NCBI RefSeq assembly: GCF_000275845.1 | Contig: NW_006766926.1 | Location: forward strand, 193,861-257,860 | Source of the DNA: Dichomitus squalens LYAD-421 SS1 | Taxonomy: Eukaryota > Basidiomycota > Agaricomycetes > Polyporales > Polyporaceae | Length of the DNA: 64,000 nucleotides | Reading direction: 5' to 3' | Shown here: positions 11,050 to 22,439 of the stretch, one piece after another | Position numbering within the stretch: the first letter of the stretch is position 1 | Layout of the letters: every line of letters begins with the position of its first letter | Notes under the pieces: generated by a model | Seen by the model: the letters and a program-made list of their open reading frames with translations, nothing else | Told to the model about the DNA's origin: nothing | Databases searched by the model: none | Program-made: the position numbers and the translations under genes

Positions 11050-14000
11050 ATGTCTGACATCAACCACCCCGCCGTCTCTGCACACAGTGCCGATCATCCA
11101 CCCTCTGCGCCAAGCGGATACTCGGCCCCTGTAGCCGACGACGCTGCCGTTGCTGGAGCTGCCATCGCCGCCAACGATTCAACAACCAGCGGCCTAACCA
11201 CCGACAACCCCGCCGCCGGTACTTCCAACGGCCCAGATCAAGGATCTCCCGACGCAACCACTACAGAGTCCCTGCAAACTGCTCAACAGACACTCAATCC
11301 TCGTCCATCGTTCATCCGCCACTGCCCGTCGGCAACGAACCGCCACGCGTACACGAAAAAGACCGGCAAGAAGCTCGCACCCCTTCTCATCGACGAGTCA
11401 GGTATGGGACCGCGCTTCCACCTCCTCAGCAACGAGCTATTCTCTTCCCGGATTCCTGGGGCTCCCCCCACGGAGGCTGAGCGAAGCAAGTTCAAGTCGC
11501 CCAGACTCTGGAAGGGCATGCTCGAGAAGGAAATCTATCCACAACTGGTGAGTGTCCACGTATCCTTGCTTTCTCGAGTAAATGACTGACTATGGACTGC
11601 GTCCAGGGTAAGGTCATACAGTCCGTACTGAAGGCGGCTGGATGCAAGAACCTGCGGTTCCTGGACACCGCGAACCACAAGGCGAACGACGGGAATAGCG
11701 GGCGGAAGGAGACGTTCAACGACGCAGGTTTCTACCTGAACACCCGACTTGCGCGCGATGCGACGACGTTCACAGCGAAGCACCGGAAGAGGAGCAAGAT
11801 GAGCGAGAAGGAGCTGGAGACTCGGCTTCTGGGGCTGCGGTCATGGCACTGGATGGACGTGCCGATAGAGGTCAAGGGGAACGAGAAGGAGTCCGCGTTC
11901 TACTTCAGGTCGAAGCCGAGGGGTGTATGGCCCCAGGGGGAGATGGAAGCGGCGGACGTCATGGAGAAGACAGAGGGAGAGGCCGAGGACGGCGATAGGG
12001 ATGGGGCGGAGGTCATCGGAGACGGGACCGATGCCGAGGATGAGGAGGATGAGGAGGACGTCGAAGAGGATGGTGAGGTGGAAGATGACGAACAAGGCAG
12101 CGAGATCGAAGACGACGAAGATGGCAGCGAAATGGGCTCGGACTACGGCGAAGACGACGGCGAAGAGTACAGCGAGGTTGATGACGACGAAGATGCTGAC
12201 GGGGCTGACGAAGAAGAAGCAAATGAACAGCACGGCGTCGATGAAGGAGAGGAGCAAGAAGACTCCCAAGCGAAATCCACCGATGTGCCCCAGCCAGAGA
12301 CCGTGAAGAGGCACGTACCGCCGTTCATCAAGCTGTCCGATAAAGGCGAGAAAGCCCTGGGTCAGTTCGTTGAGTACATGCTCAACGTATTCAAGCACCA
12401 GCACCGCACCTTCTGCTACGCCGTCTACGTGTGCTTCGACATGGCCCGCCTCCTCTTCTTTGACCGCTCTGGTGCCTACGTCTCGGAGCCGTTCAGCTGG
12501 AGGAAGCCGACATCGCTTCTCCACGAGTTCGTCTGGAAGCTTGCTCAGCTCGCGAAGGCGGGATTGAGAGAATCGATGGGGCGCGACACTACGGCCAATG
12601 TTGTCAACAAGAGGACACGAAGGAAATTCCTTAGGGAGGCAAGGAGAGCCGAACTGCCCTCTCACGTCCGGGAGGGACTCAAGAAGGCGGCCGATGGCAA
12701 CTGTCCGCTGTACAAGCTCGAGATTGAGTATACGCCTCCGTCTCCCGAGGAGTGGTTCCCCGACGAACCATTACCTGATAAGCCACGTCCCTCGCCATCT
12801 GCAACCCCCGCTCCCGCTTCATCGACGAGCTCCGGCTCCCCGCCTCCTGGCAAGAGCAAAGCTGATTCTCCGGTCCGCAAGTTCATTGTCGGTCGCCCAC
12901 ACTTTTCGGCGGACGCCCTCGTCGGTCGGTGCACGAAGGGCTTCATGGCCTTCGACGTGACTAATCGGAAGAAGTGGGTCCCTTGCTTCGTGAAGGACTC
13001 TTGGCGTCCGTATGTTCCCGGTCGCACACGGCCGGAACACTTGGTCTACGAGCGGCTTCAACGGAAGGGCGTCACTCCTGAGGATGGGATCGCGACGTTG
13101 ATCTGCGGCGGCGACGTCGGGGGCAGTAAAGCTCAGTACACTCGAGTCCAAGACGATCTGCCGGACGAGAACAGACCCGTCCGCCGCCTGCATTATCGGG
13201 TCGCTATTGCGGAGATTGGTTTGTCAGTCTCCGAGTTCGTGACTTTCGGAGAACTATCCGGAATTTTTGCGGATGCGCTGAGAGGTGCGAAGTTTCCCGC
13301 TGATGAAGCCGTTCTGAATTGACCGTGGATTTTGTAGCCCATCGTATAGCGTGGGATCGTGCCGGCGTCCTTCACCGTGATATCAGCGTGGGGAACATCA
13401 TGATTCGGGTCGGACTCGACGGGAAGAGGGCCGGCTTTCTCATCGACTGGGATCTGTCCCGACTTCAGTGCGAGCTTGGACTAGGTGCAGTGGAGCCCGA
13501 CAGGACGGTATGTCCATCGACTATATCCTGATCTACTATCTCTCACTAGTGCGATGTCTATAGGGAACTTGGCAGTTCCGGTCGGCAATGTCTCTTCTCT
13601 ACCCGAGGAAACCCTATCGTCGGTCGGATGACATCGAGTCCTTTATCTACGCATACACATACCTCGTCCTTCGCTACCACCCCATCAACGTCAGAGACCT
13701 CCGGGAGAAGATCGAGACCCTGTTCGAAGGTTGCTCCATGATTGGCGGTGTCAAGGTTGGCGGAGACGCCAAGCGCGCATTGCTCCGCAGTGGTCAGCTA
13801 GACTTCGTGATTGAGGACAGCCCAGACCTCCAAGAACTCCTGAACACTATCTTGGCGCACTGCAAGACATCTTACGACAGTATCGACTACATAGAGATGG
13901 ACCGTTTGTACGGCCCTATCGATGTCGTTGCTCAAACTCAAGCTTCCACACAGCGGCGTGCACTGACGAAGGTTGCGCAACGGCCTGGAAGGCATGGATT

Positions 14001-14532
14001 TGGAATTCGCAGCGAGTTTGAGCGACTCCCCACCCTTGGCGCCGGCAACCGACCTCATTCCCCTGCCCAGCCACAGTCTGCTACCGAGTTGTTCGACATG
14101 GGGCCGTTCCTGTCTAACTCCAACTATCTGATGACCTTACTGTACGAGCACGCAGAGGAAACAATCGACATAGACAATAAGGCGCCCGACCAGTTCACCA
14201 CCAGGAGCCATCAGGACGTTCTACGAATGCCGGACGGTCCAAGCACACGCAATATCGGAACCCTGTCCACCAATGGAACCGGTCCCTCTGGTCACGTATC
14301 TCACGACAATCGTTCCGCTTCCTCTCACGATGGATTCGGGATATTTTGGGGACCGGACCTCACGAAAGCTTCGTCGTCTTCTAGCTCGTCGAAGAAGCGA
14401 CCGCTTGCTGAGGACCCCAAGGACGTCGTGGCAGACGGCGATGGTTCTCTGGCTGTGCGTCGTAGCAAGCGCATCAAGGCTATCAAGGGTAAGGCACCCC
14501 GAGGACAGAGCCGCATGGCCAAGCGGGGCTGA
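11050..14532 (+). CDS. FunK1-2: fungal-type protein kinase, intact
   Basis: Best preserved kinase of the cluster, 1104 residues. Exons are 11050-11547, 11607-13284, 13338-13507 and 13564-14532, with introns of 53-59 nt and frame kept throughout. Order of parts: a Ser/Thr/Ala-rich start (1-90); a conserved N-terminal block (RFHLLSNELFSS, ANHKANDGNSGRKETFNDAG); a long Asp/Glu-rich run coded at 12030-12260; a second conserved block (HRTFCYAVYVCFDMARLLFF); then the kinase domain. Visible kinase residues are the beta-3 lysine in CFVKDSW (Lys629), helix-C glutamate in RPEHLVYERL, HRDISVGNIMI (Asp740, Asn745), LIDWDLSR (Asp762, DWD replacing DFG) and RKPYRRSDDIESF. The C-terminus is basic (RRSKRIKAIKGKAP), like a nuclear localisation signal. 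All catalytic residues are present, so activity is plausible. Substrates are unknown. It is paired with FunK1-5 across the inverted repeat. Confidence 0.93.
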
Positions 14533-14749
14533 TCCTGCCTTCTCCTCTCATGGTATCCGGCGGGGCCGTCGCTCTTCGTTTCCTCGTCTCCCTCCTTCCC
14601 TCTTCTATTCTACTATCCACCGTAACCCATTCTCATCCGAAACCATCCAACGCTGGTTTTGTGTACCGCTCAGCTTCACCATGTACCATAACACACCATC
14701 ATTTCTGCATTGTTCAGATGTCTTGTATGAAGCTTTCCAGAACTTGACA

Positions 14750-17700
14750 ATTATGGGGCGTGAACATTGTTGCGCACGTCATGCATGTCGAAGTAGGCGA
14801 AGACCTCTGGAGTGAGCGGAAACTCGGGTCTACTAGTCGCACTGGAGTGCCGTGGGGGCACGGGATAGATGTGAGGAAACATAACACAAGACTCTCCCGT
14901 TAGCACCAATGAGGACCCCCCGGGCGACTTGTTAACTGGTCGCGAAGACGGGTCCTGGGATGGTGGTCTCGGATTGGCTTGTAAGTGCGCAAACCACTCG
15001 AATTCGATGGGAACTTGTGTGCAAGGCGAGTTTTTCGATATGATATGGATCCCGACCCATAGTAAGGGCGAGATTTCAGCTACACTTTCTTGCTGTGAAC
15101 AGGAAACCGGCTAGCAGGGTATAACTATCAACTGCTGGACGTGACAGACCTGAACGATAACAGCCCGATGCATGCCAACAATATGTGGCAGTGAATGTAG
15201 TGGTACGAGTACGTGTGGTGGTATGCGAATGCAATGTAAGTTGTAGACTGTAGTGATATGAATCCATGGGAGAGGTAAAGTAAATGGCAAACAGATTTAG
15301 AACGATGTAACACTTAACATGAGCAAACCATACGACACTGATGCGGATAGCGAGGAAAGAAGTAACCGAAGCAACACCAAAAAGATAGCACCTCCATACA
15401 TCTAGGGTCGTGACGCATCCGGCGTACCGTCCGCTTCCAGCAACAGCGCAGCTGTGAGTGCAGGCGCGAGCACGAATGCGGAGTGGGACATTGTCCGTTG
15501 GGTATCATCCATAGTCGAGCCAGACTCCGTGACGAAGCGGAACTCCATATGCGAAGGAGGGAGCGGCCCCGAGAACGCACTGGGCGATGGAGTCGAGGTA
15601 CTCCGAATCGGTCACGAACTCCATCGCCTCTGGCTGAGGCTCGTACGCGGATTCTTCCACTTCTGCGACGGGCGATTCCTCGATGACTTCGGTGAGAACA
15701 GACGGTCCCCTATCCTGAACCGGGATGGGAGGTAAGGTCGTCCTGTTCTCTTTCCCCGCCTCTTGCTCCCTATCGCTGGTCTCCCGCCTCGCCTCGCTGC
15801 CGTTGGTTATCGCGTCCGGAAACGCACGGATCCAGTAGTTGCCGACCGCCTAGTGTGCCTCGTCCTAATCCGAGTGAGCTTGCAAACGCGACAACAGTAC
15901 CATCCTTGTATGCGTACCACGATGGAGTACTAACGCTGGCTAGGGAAGATCTGGCTCTGGTCGACGGTGCCGGTGTACGGCTCCGTGTCCTGCGCATCAT
16001 CCTCGATGATCGTCATCCAGTGTCCGGCGATCGTGGAGATTATAGTCTGGGTCGCTGGAGATGTTGCTGAGGCGGAACCGATGGCCAGCGAGGCGGTCAA
16101 CGTCAGCGCCCGGATGTAGAACATTTCTCGCAAATCACCCGCCGCTTCCTGGGGATGACCTTGACGAATGCGATGTCCGCAGATCCGTTGATAAGGTATT
16201 ACAGTCGTGCAAGAACGAGTTCCCAGATTCCATAGGTCACAAATGCCGCACCGACCGCACGATTCGCCGTGTGCAGGAGCAGACCGTGCGAATGCTGTCG
16301 CGGTCCTGTCAGCATTCGAAGACATAAGTTGCAATCGCCACACCGGCAAGCAAGGATTCTCACAATGCTCAGAGCGGTCGCCATACTCTCATTGCAAAGC
16401 TCGTCCATCCCGTTGATCTGGAAATGATCTCCCTGCGAGAGAATGAGTCAGGACGAACACAATGACTACAGGTATGAGACATACTATGTCACCCCTGAGG
16501 AGAGGTCCAGGGAACGACCTCCCAGCGAGGGCAGCATCGTGCGTGACGCCGTCGAGCGACACTACCCTGTTCACGAGTTTAGAGTCAGTCGCGGGGACTC
16601 ATTGAAGGCGAGCAACACAAAGCGGCGGCAAAAAGGTTGAAGACTGGGACGGCTGAACGAGTGAAGCCTAGACATTGTTGTCGGGGAGACGCGCGGGTAA
16701 ATGGTGCTGATCCGACAAACGGTCGTCGTCCACCCTTGAGAGCTTGACCGAGCGGAAGGCGTCACTATGGGTGAGTACCGGGGACGTTTCAGCTCAGGAC
16801 AGTATTGAAGCTGAGGACCCGCGAAAACCTGCGGAGATACTTGTTGATGGATAGAGAACAGAAGAGAGCGTTGTGTGAGCGCCGATGCGGGAACGCTGTC
16901 CGTAGGGCACCGTAGGCATCCACACTTCTTAACCCAAGAACGACGCAGGAAGACGTGTGTGAGGTTGCGAGGAAGCAGTGGCGGTGCTCGAGTCGAGGCG
17001 TGCGGCGACACCATTCCCACGACCCGTCCGGAGCCGACGCAAGATCGTTCTCTGCCTCTGCCTGCAATTGCCTTCTGCTCATCTCCGTCGCCAACTCCTG
17101 AGATGACAACAACAATAATCCTCCTCATCTCTCCAACCTCATCTGTTCAACCCGCTCTTGTTGAGACTGCTTCGACCACCACCGCGTGAACTCGCCCACG
17201 TTCCCGGGCTCACTCGGTCGACCCTCGAAGGCGGGGGATGCTGCGAAGACTCTGTGAGGAGTAGGGGCGCCGTCGCGCCGTCCAAATTGTGCCCGTGTTC
17301 AAGGTTCTCCTTGTCATATGACAGCGTCAGTCCAAGCTCCAAGCTCGTGTCCGCTGACTGCCCATTCAGCAACCCAGGGCCCTTCTTCGTCCTCTCGCAG
17401 TCCGAGTCGCGCTTCAGCTCCGGGTTGTTGGTTGACGCCTACTCGGCGTCCTCATCCGCTAGAGTGCCAGTTGCGGTAGGGCGAGGATGTCGCGCAGACG
17501 TTCTCACCCGCGCTCGCGCTCCCTCAGTGCTGACCCGGGCTCCTTTCGAGGTCAGTCGGATGCCGTAACTTCGACGTGTCGACGGGCCCACATGAGCGAG
17601 CGGGTTACGCAGTGCCTGCACATCCGTCAACATGCTTCCGCGCGTCGTCCAGCGCGGGCGAGGCCGCTGTCCTGTTTGGATTGGCGCGAACGAGGCGAGG

Positions 17701-18100
17701 TCTACGAGCGAGTGCGCGGTGCATTTGTGACAGAGTGGAGACGACTTCCGCTCGTGCCCTCTGATGTAGCCAATTCTCCGCCGTTGGGCGTAGAGTCATC
17801 CTCGCGAGGCAGCGTCGGGGGGCTCGTATGTGGCTTCTTTGTGTTGCTGGGCGCGTCGTTGAGTTTCGTGGGGGAACTCGAAGACACGCTGGAGAAGAGC
17901 GAGACAGTGGATCGATGTCTTCCTAGTACGGTCCGTACTTCCCTAGAGCGCAGTGCGAGCGGATGTGGACATGTGTACGGAAGGCACGCGGTGCAGGATG
18001 GGCAGCGATCTCGAATACTTCGCCATACGAATCGACGTCAGGCGCAAACAGAAGAGAGGGTGGAGAGAGTAGTGAAACGGGACAGCCATGTCGCTTAATA
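14750..18100 (-). pseudogene. Vezatin-like relic 2, with a replaced segment
   Basis: Minus-strand decayed copy of the vezatin-like gene, tail to tail with FunK1-2. From right to left it shows the middle of the protein at about 18100-17140 (for example LGLTLSYDKENLEHGHNLDG and LTESSQHPPPSRVD). Next is about 1.35 kb with no match to the intact gene (17130-15780). Then comes the protein tail at 15780-15480 (REQEAGKEN, EESPVAEVEESAYEP) and the 3' flank to about 14750. The unmatched segment takes the place of roughly residues 815-895 of the intact protein. It contains a hydrophobic, Cys-containing reading ([36 protein letters not shown]) that resembles a decayed membrane protein. Many stops and frame changes rule out a functional gene. 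Confidence 0.7.
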
Positions 18101-18124
18101 CACCTACGTCTCAAGCTCTCGTGC

Positions 18125-18735
18125 CACTCAACGGTACATATGATGCGGCGCGCAGATGCCAGGGATGTAGCACAGCGGGTCTCCAATGGTGGGCATGCAC
18201 AACCCGATGACGGCTACGATGAATCCGCCGGGGATGCAGCCCGGACAGTTTGATGGAATGGTGACAGCCGCAATGCATCAGGTATTCCTGCACGTTGCAT
18301 AAGGTCGATTGTGGACTGACCAGCACTCACAAGCCTCCAAAGATGCAGCAGCACATGATGTCTGGAGGAACCGCGTCTCCCGTTGCAGACGGACAAGGCG
18401 GCCAGGGATGATACAAGAACGATGCCTGCTCCGTCCGCTTCATCCGCGACGCCCTCGCGTGGTCCGAAGTAGGAAGAGGGGGTCAACTCGTGGCTGTAGG
18501 ACGCATCAGGGACTGGGCAAATGACTGCATCATCGTCCAGCTGGTCGATGCCGTAGATGTCGAACCATCAACCCCACGGCCGCGACCAACGGAAACGGCC
18601 CTGGCGGATGCGGTGGATCTGAACGCTCTCAACCTCGATTTTCCGTTCGACGATGTAACAAGTAGGCTCATGGGGATGCGAGCCTGAACTTCGAGCGCGA
18701 CTTTGCGGCCCGGTTCGACTCCGAGAACGCGTGAG
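18125..18735 (+). pseudogene. Relic 3 of the unnamed Met/Pro/Gln-rich gene
   Basis: Pieces in different frames: MVGMHNPMTATMNPPGMQPG near 18186, a QHMMSGGTASPVADGQGGQ stretch near 18345-18405, and LNALNLDFPFDDVTSRLMGM followed by FERDFAARFDSENA at 18620-18732. It lies between vezatin-like relic 2 and FunK1-3. Relic 4 mirrors it beside FunK1-4. Confidence 0.6.
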
Positions 18736-19089
18736 CTCGCTGCGGGGAGCGCCGGCAATGCGGCGCCGCATTGCCGGCGTCTCGGCTCACAGTACTTACT
18801 TCCTAATCATCCACCTCCTGTGGCGAGGGAGAGTACCCTATCAATCCTTTGCCAGCTCTTCAGGCCGAACACGCTGCCGTGACTGGAGCTGTCACCATCC
18901 AATCACCAACAATCCGGTGCTCCTAGCGGCCCAAATCAAGGATCTCCCGACGTAACCACCACCGACCTTCGACCGACCGCTCAACCACTCAACCCCCGTC
19001 CGTCGTTCGTTTGCCACTACCCGTCTGCAACGAACCGGGACGGATACACAAAGAAACAGCTCGCACCCCTTCCCATCGACGAGTCAGGA

Positions 19090-22000
19090 ATGGGAACGTG
19101 CTGGCATCTCCTCAGCAACGAACTGTTCTCTTCCCGGATTCCCGGGGCTCCCCCCACGGAGGCTGAGCGGAGCGACTTCAAGTCGCCCAGACTCAGGAAG
19201 GGCATGCTCGACAAGGAGATCTACCCGGAATTGGTGAGTACCCACCCATCTTTGCTTTGTTGTGGAGATCACTCACCATGAGCCGTACGCAGGGGAAGGT
19301 CATCGAGTCGGTACTGGACGCGGCTGGATGTGAGGACCTGCGTTTCCTGGAAACCACGAACCACAAGGCGAGCGACGGGAATAGCGGGCGGAAGGAGACG
19401 TTCAACGACGCAGGCATCTACCTGGACACGCCACTTGCGCGCAATGCGACGACGTTCACGGCTCAGCACCGGAAGGGAAGCAAGATGAGCGAGAAGGAGC
19501 CGGAGACTCGGCTGCTAGGACTGCGGTCGTGGCACTGGATAGACGTCCCGGTAGAAGTGAAGGGGACGGAGAGCGAGTCCGCGTTTTACTTCAGGTCGAA
19601 GGCGAGAGGGATGGGGTCCGAAGGCGGGAAGGAAGCAGGGGAGGTTGTAGAGAAGACGGAGGAGGAGGCAGACGATGAGGTCAAAGCTGGCGACGGCAAT
19701 AGGGACGGGGTGGAGGTCGTCGGAGACGGGATCGGTGCCGACAAAGACGAGGATGAGGAGGACGTCGAAGAGGATAGTAAGGTGGAAGGCGACGAAGAGG
19801 ACGGCGACGACGACAACGACGACGACAACGACGACGACAACGACGACAACGAAGATGACGACGGAGGCTCCCAGGCAAGGGATGCGGACTCCAGCATGAC
19901 TGAGGCGGAATCCGCCGGCGCGCCTCAGCCAGAGACCATAAAGAAGCGCGTCGAGCCGTTCATCAAGCTGTCCGGTAATGGCGGGAAAGCCCTGGGTCAG
20001 TTCGTCGAGTACACTCTCAACGTATTCAAGTACCAGCACCGCACCTTCTGCTACGCCGTCTACGTGTGCTACGACATGGCCCGCCTCCTCTTCTTCGACC
20101 GGTCTGGTGCCCACGTCTCAGAGCCGTTCAGCTGGGTGGAACCGACGTCGCTTCTGCATGAGTTCGTCTGGAAGCTTGCGAAGCTCGCGAATGCGAAATC
20201 TTTCGAAGATATGGGGCGCGACACCACAGCCAATGTGGTCGACGAAGAGACACGGAGGAGATTCCTCGACAAGGCAACCAACGCCGAACTGCCCGCTCAC
20301 GTCCGGAAGGGTCTCGAGAAAGCGGCGGAGGGGAAATGTCCATTATACGAGCTCGAGATTGAATATATGCCTCCGTCGCCCGAGGAGTGGTTCCCCGACG
20401 AACCATTACCTGATGCGCCACAACCCTCACCATCTGCACCCCCTGCTCCATCTTCGTCGGCGAGCTCCGCCTCCCCGTCTGCCAGCAAAGGCAAAGCTGA
20501 TTCTCCGGTCCGCAAGTTCATCGTTGGTCGCCCACACTATCGAGCGGACACCCTCGTCGGTCGGTGCACGAAGGGCTTCATGGCCTTCGACGTGACTGAT
20601 GAGAATAACTGGGTACCCTGCTTCGTGAAGGACTCTTGGCGTCCGTATGTTCCAGGTCGCACACGGCCGGAACACTTGGTCTATGAGCGGCTTCAACGGA
20701 AGGGCGTGAAGCCTGAAGACGGGATCACGACGTTGATCTGCGGCGGCGACGTCGGGGGCAGTAATGCTCAGTGCACTCATGTTCAGAAGGATCTGCCATC
20801 CAAGAACAGACCGGTTCCCCGCCGTCATTATCGGATTGCTATTGCGGAGATCTGTCTGTCAATCTCCGAGTTCCGGACTTTCGGAGAACTATCCGGGATT
20901 TTTGCGGAAGCGCTGAGAGGTATGAATTTCTGTTATGTTTAAGACTTTCAGTGCTGACGGAGGGGTCGTAGCTCATCGCAAAGCGTGGGATCGCGCGGGG
21001 GTCCTTCACCGTGACATCAGCGTGGGCAACATCATGATTCGCGTTGAAAGCAACGGGGGGTGGACCGGGATTCTAATCGACTGGGATCTATCCAGATTAC
21101 AATGCGAGCTTGGGCCAGGCGCAGTCGAGCCCGGCAGGACGGTGCGTCTTACCAGTTGTATCTTCCAGATTTCCTATCTCATCGGTTGTTGATATTCTAG
21201 GGGACTTGGCAGTTCATGTCGGCCATGTCTCTCAGATACCCCAGGAAACCCTACCGTCGGTCGGATGACATCGAGTCCTTTATCCACTGCTACATCTATC
21301 TCGTCTTACGCTACCACCCTACGGACACTGCCCTTCGGGGGACGATCGAGAGCCTCTTCGAAGGTTGCCTCATAGTTGGTGGCGTTATGATTGGCGGAAA
21401 CGCCAAGCGCGCAATGCTCCGCAGTGGTTACTTCGACGCTGTGGTCGAGGGCAACCCACGACTTCAACAACTCCTGGACAACATTCTGTGGCACTGCAAG
21501 ACGTGCTACGAGAGGATCGATTTCCGCCAGATGAATCGGCTATACGGCCCTGTCGTCGTTGCTGCCCAAAGTCAACCTGAAGCAGAGGAAGACGTTCTTA
21601 CGTCGGCTGACCAAGGACCAAGGCGCGCGACGGCTCTCCGACACTCTAGCGACGAAGGGTCATCTGCCGAAGATATAGATGAGGACCCTATCCGCTCCAT
21701 GTTGCGTCAGCGGCGAGAAGCGCAGGTGTCGTCCCACGAACTGTTCGAGATGGGACCGTTCTTATCCAACCCGAAGATGCTCATCAATCTGCTAGTCAAA
21801 CACGCTGAGACGACGCTTAACCACCGCGATAAGGCCCCTGATCAGTTCTCCGTTAGGAAGCATCAGGAGGTCTACCGAGCACCAGACCCTCCGGCCTTGC
21901 GCGGTATCGGTAAGATTTCTACTGGTGGAACCGCCCTCTCGGATCGCACGTCCCAGGACAATCGTATTGCGATGTCTCATGACAAGGTCACGACGACTCG

Positions 22001-22400
22001 CCGACCGGAAATCGTCGGAATACCATCGTCCTCCAGCTCATCGAAGAAGCGAGCGCACGTCGAAGACCTGACGGACCGTGTCTGGCAGACGACGAAGGAG
22101 ATGATGATGACGAAGATGGTTCTTCCGGTGTACGTCGTAGCAAGCGTATCAAGGCTGCTAAGGGCAAGGCGCCCTCAGTACAAAGCGGCACGGCCAAACG
22201 TCGCTGATCTGCCTTCGGCCTCTCGTGCTGTCGAGCGGGACCGTCGTTCCCCGCCTTATTGTCTCCTTGTCTTCTCTTTTTCTTCATTTCTGTCCGCCGT
22301 CTCGCTATTTCATCCGTCTTCCATCCGATTTTGTATTTGGTACCGTATAGTTTCGCCATGTTTCACCATGTATCGTAACACACCACGATGTCGGGAATGA
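19090..22400 (+). CDS. FunK1-3: fungal-type protein kinase, short N-terminus and frameshifted tail
   Basis: Exons are 19090-19233, 19293-20919, 20972-21141 and 21201-22400. The first in-frame ATG, 19090, starts within the conserved N-terminal block. Upstream sequence still resembles the FunK1-2 N-terminus but has no usable ATG and an in-frame stop near 18880, so about 120 residues are lost. The kinase residues are intact: CFVKDSW (Lys494), VLHRDISVGNIMI (Asp605, Asn610), LIDWDLSR and RKPYRRSDDIESF. An Asp/Asn-rich run is coded near 19800-19860. Near 22073-22084 a 2-base difference from FunK1-5 shifts the frame, so the basic tail ending at 22207 in the paralogues is read in another frame and translation runs to 22400. 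The catalytic domain should be unaffected, but the likely nuclear signal is lost. Possibly an early pseudogene. Confidence 0.82.
19805..19856 (+). repeat. GAC/AAC trinucleotide repeat in the acidic linker of FunK1-3
   Basis: A 12-base unit GACGACGACAAC is repeated about four times and codes for Asp/Asn. FunK1-4 has a shorter run at the matching place (53470-53500), and FunK1-2 and -5 have mixed Asp/Glu codons. The repeat probably explains most of the length difference in this linker. Confidence 0.7.
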
Positions 22401-22439
22401 TCAGATGTCTTGTATGAGGCTGTCCAGAACTTGACAACT

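Noticed and set aside
11841..12665. 274-codon open frame opposite FunK1-2
   Set aside because: Shadow of the acidic linker and conserved block of FunK1-2; the hydrophobic run (VIFVV-like) is simply the reverse complement of GAC/GAG codons.
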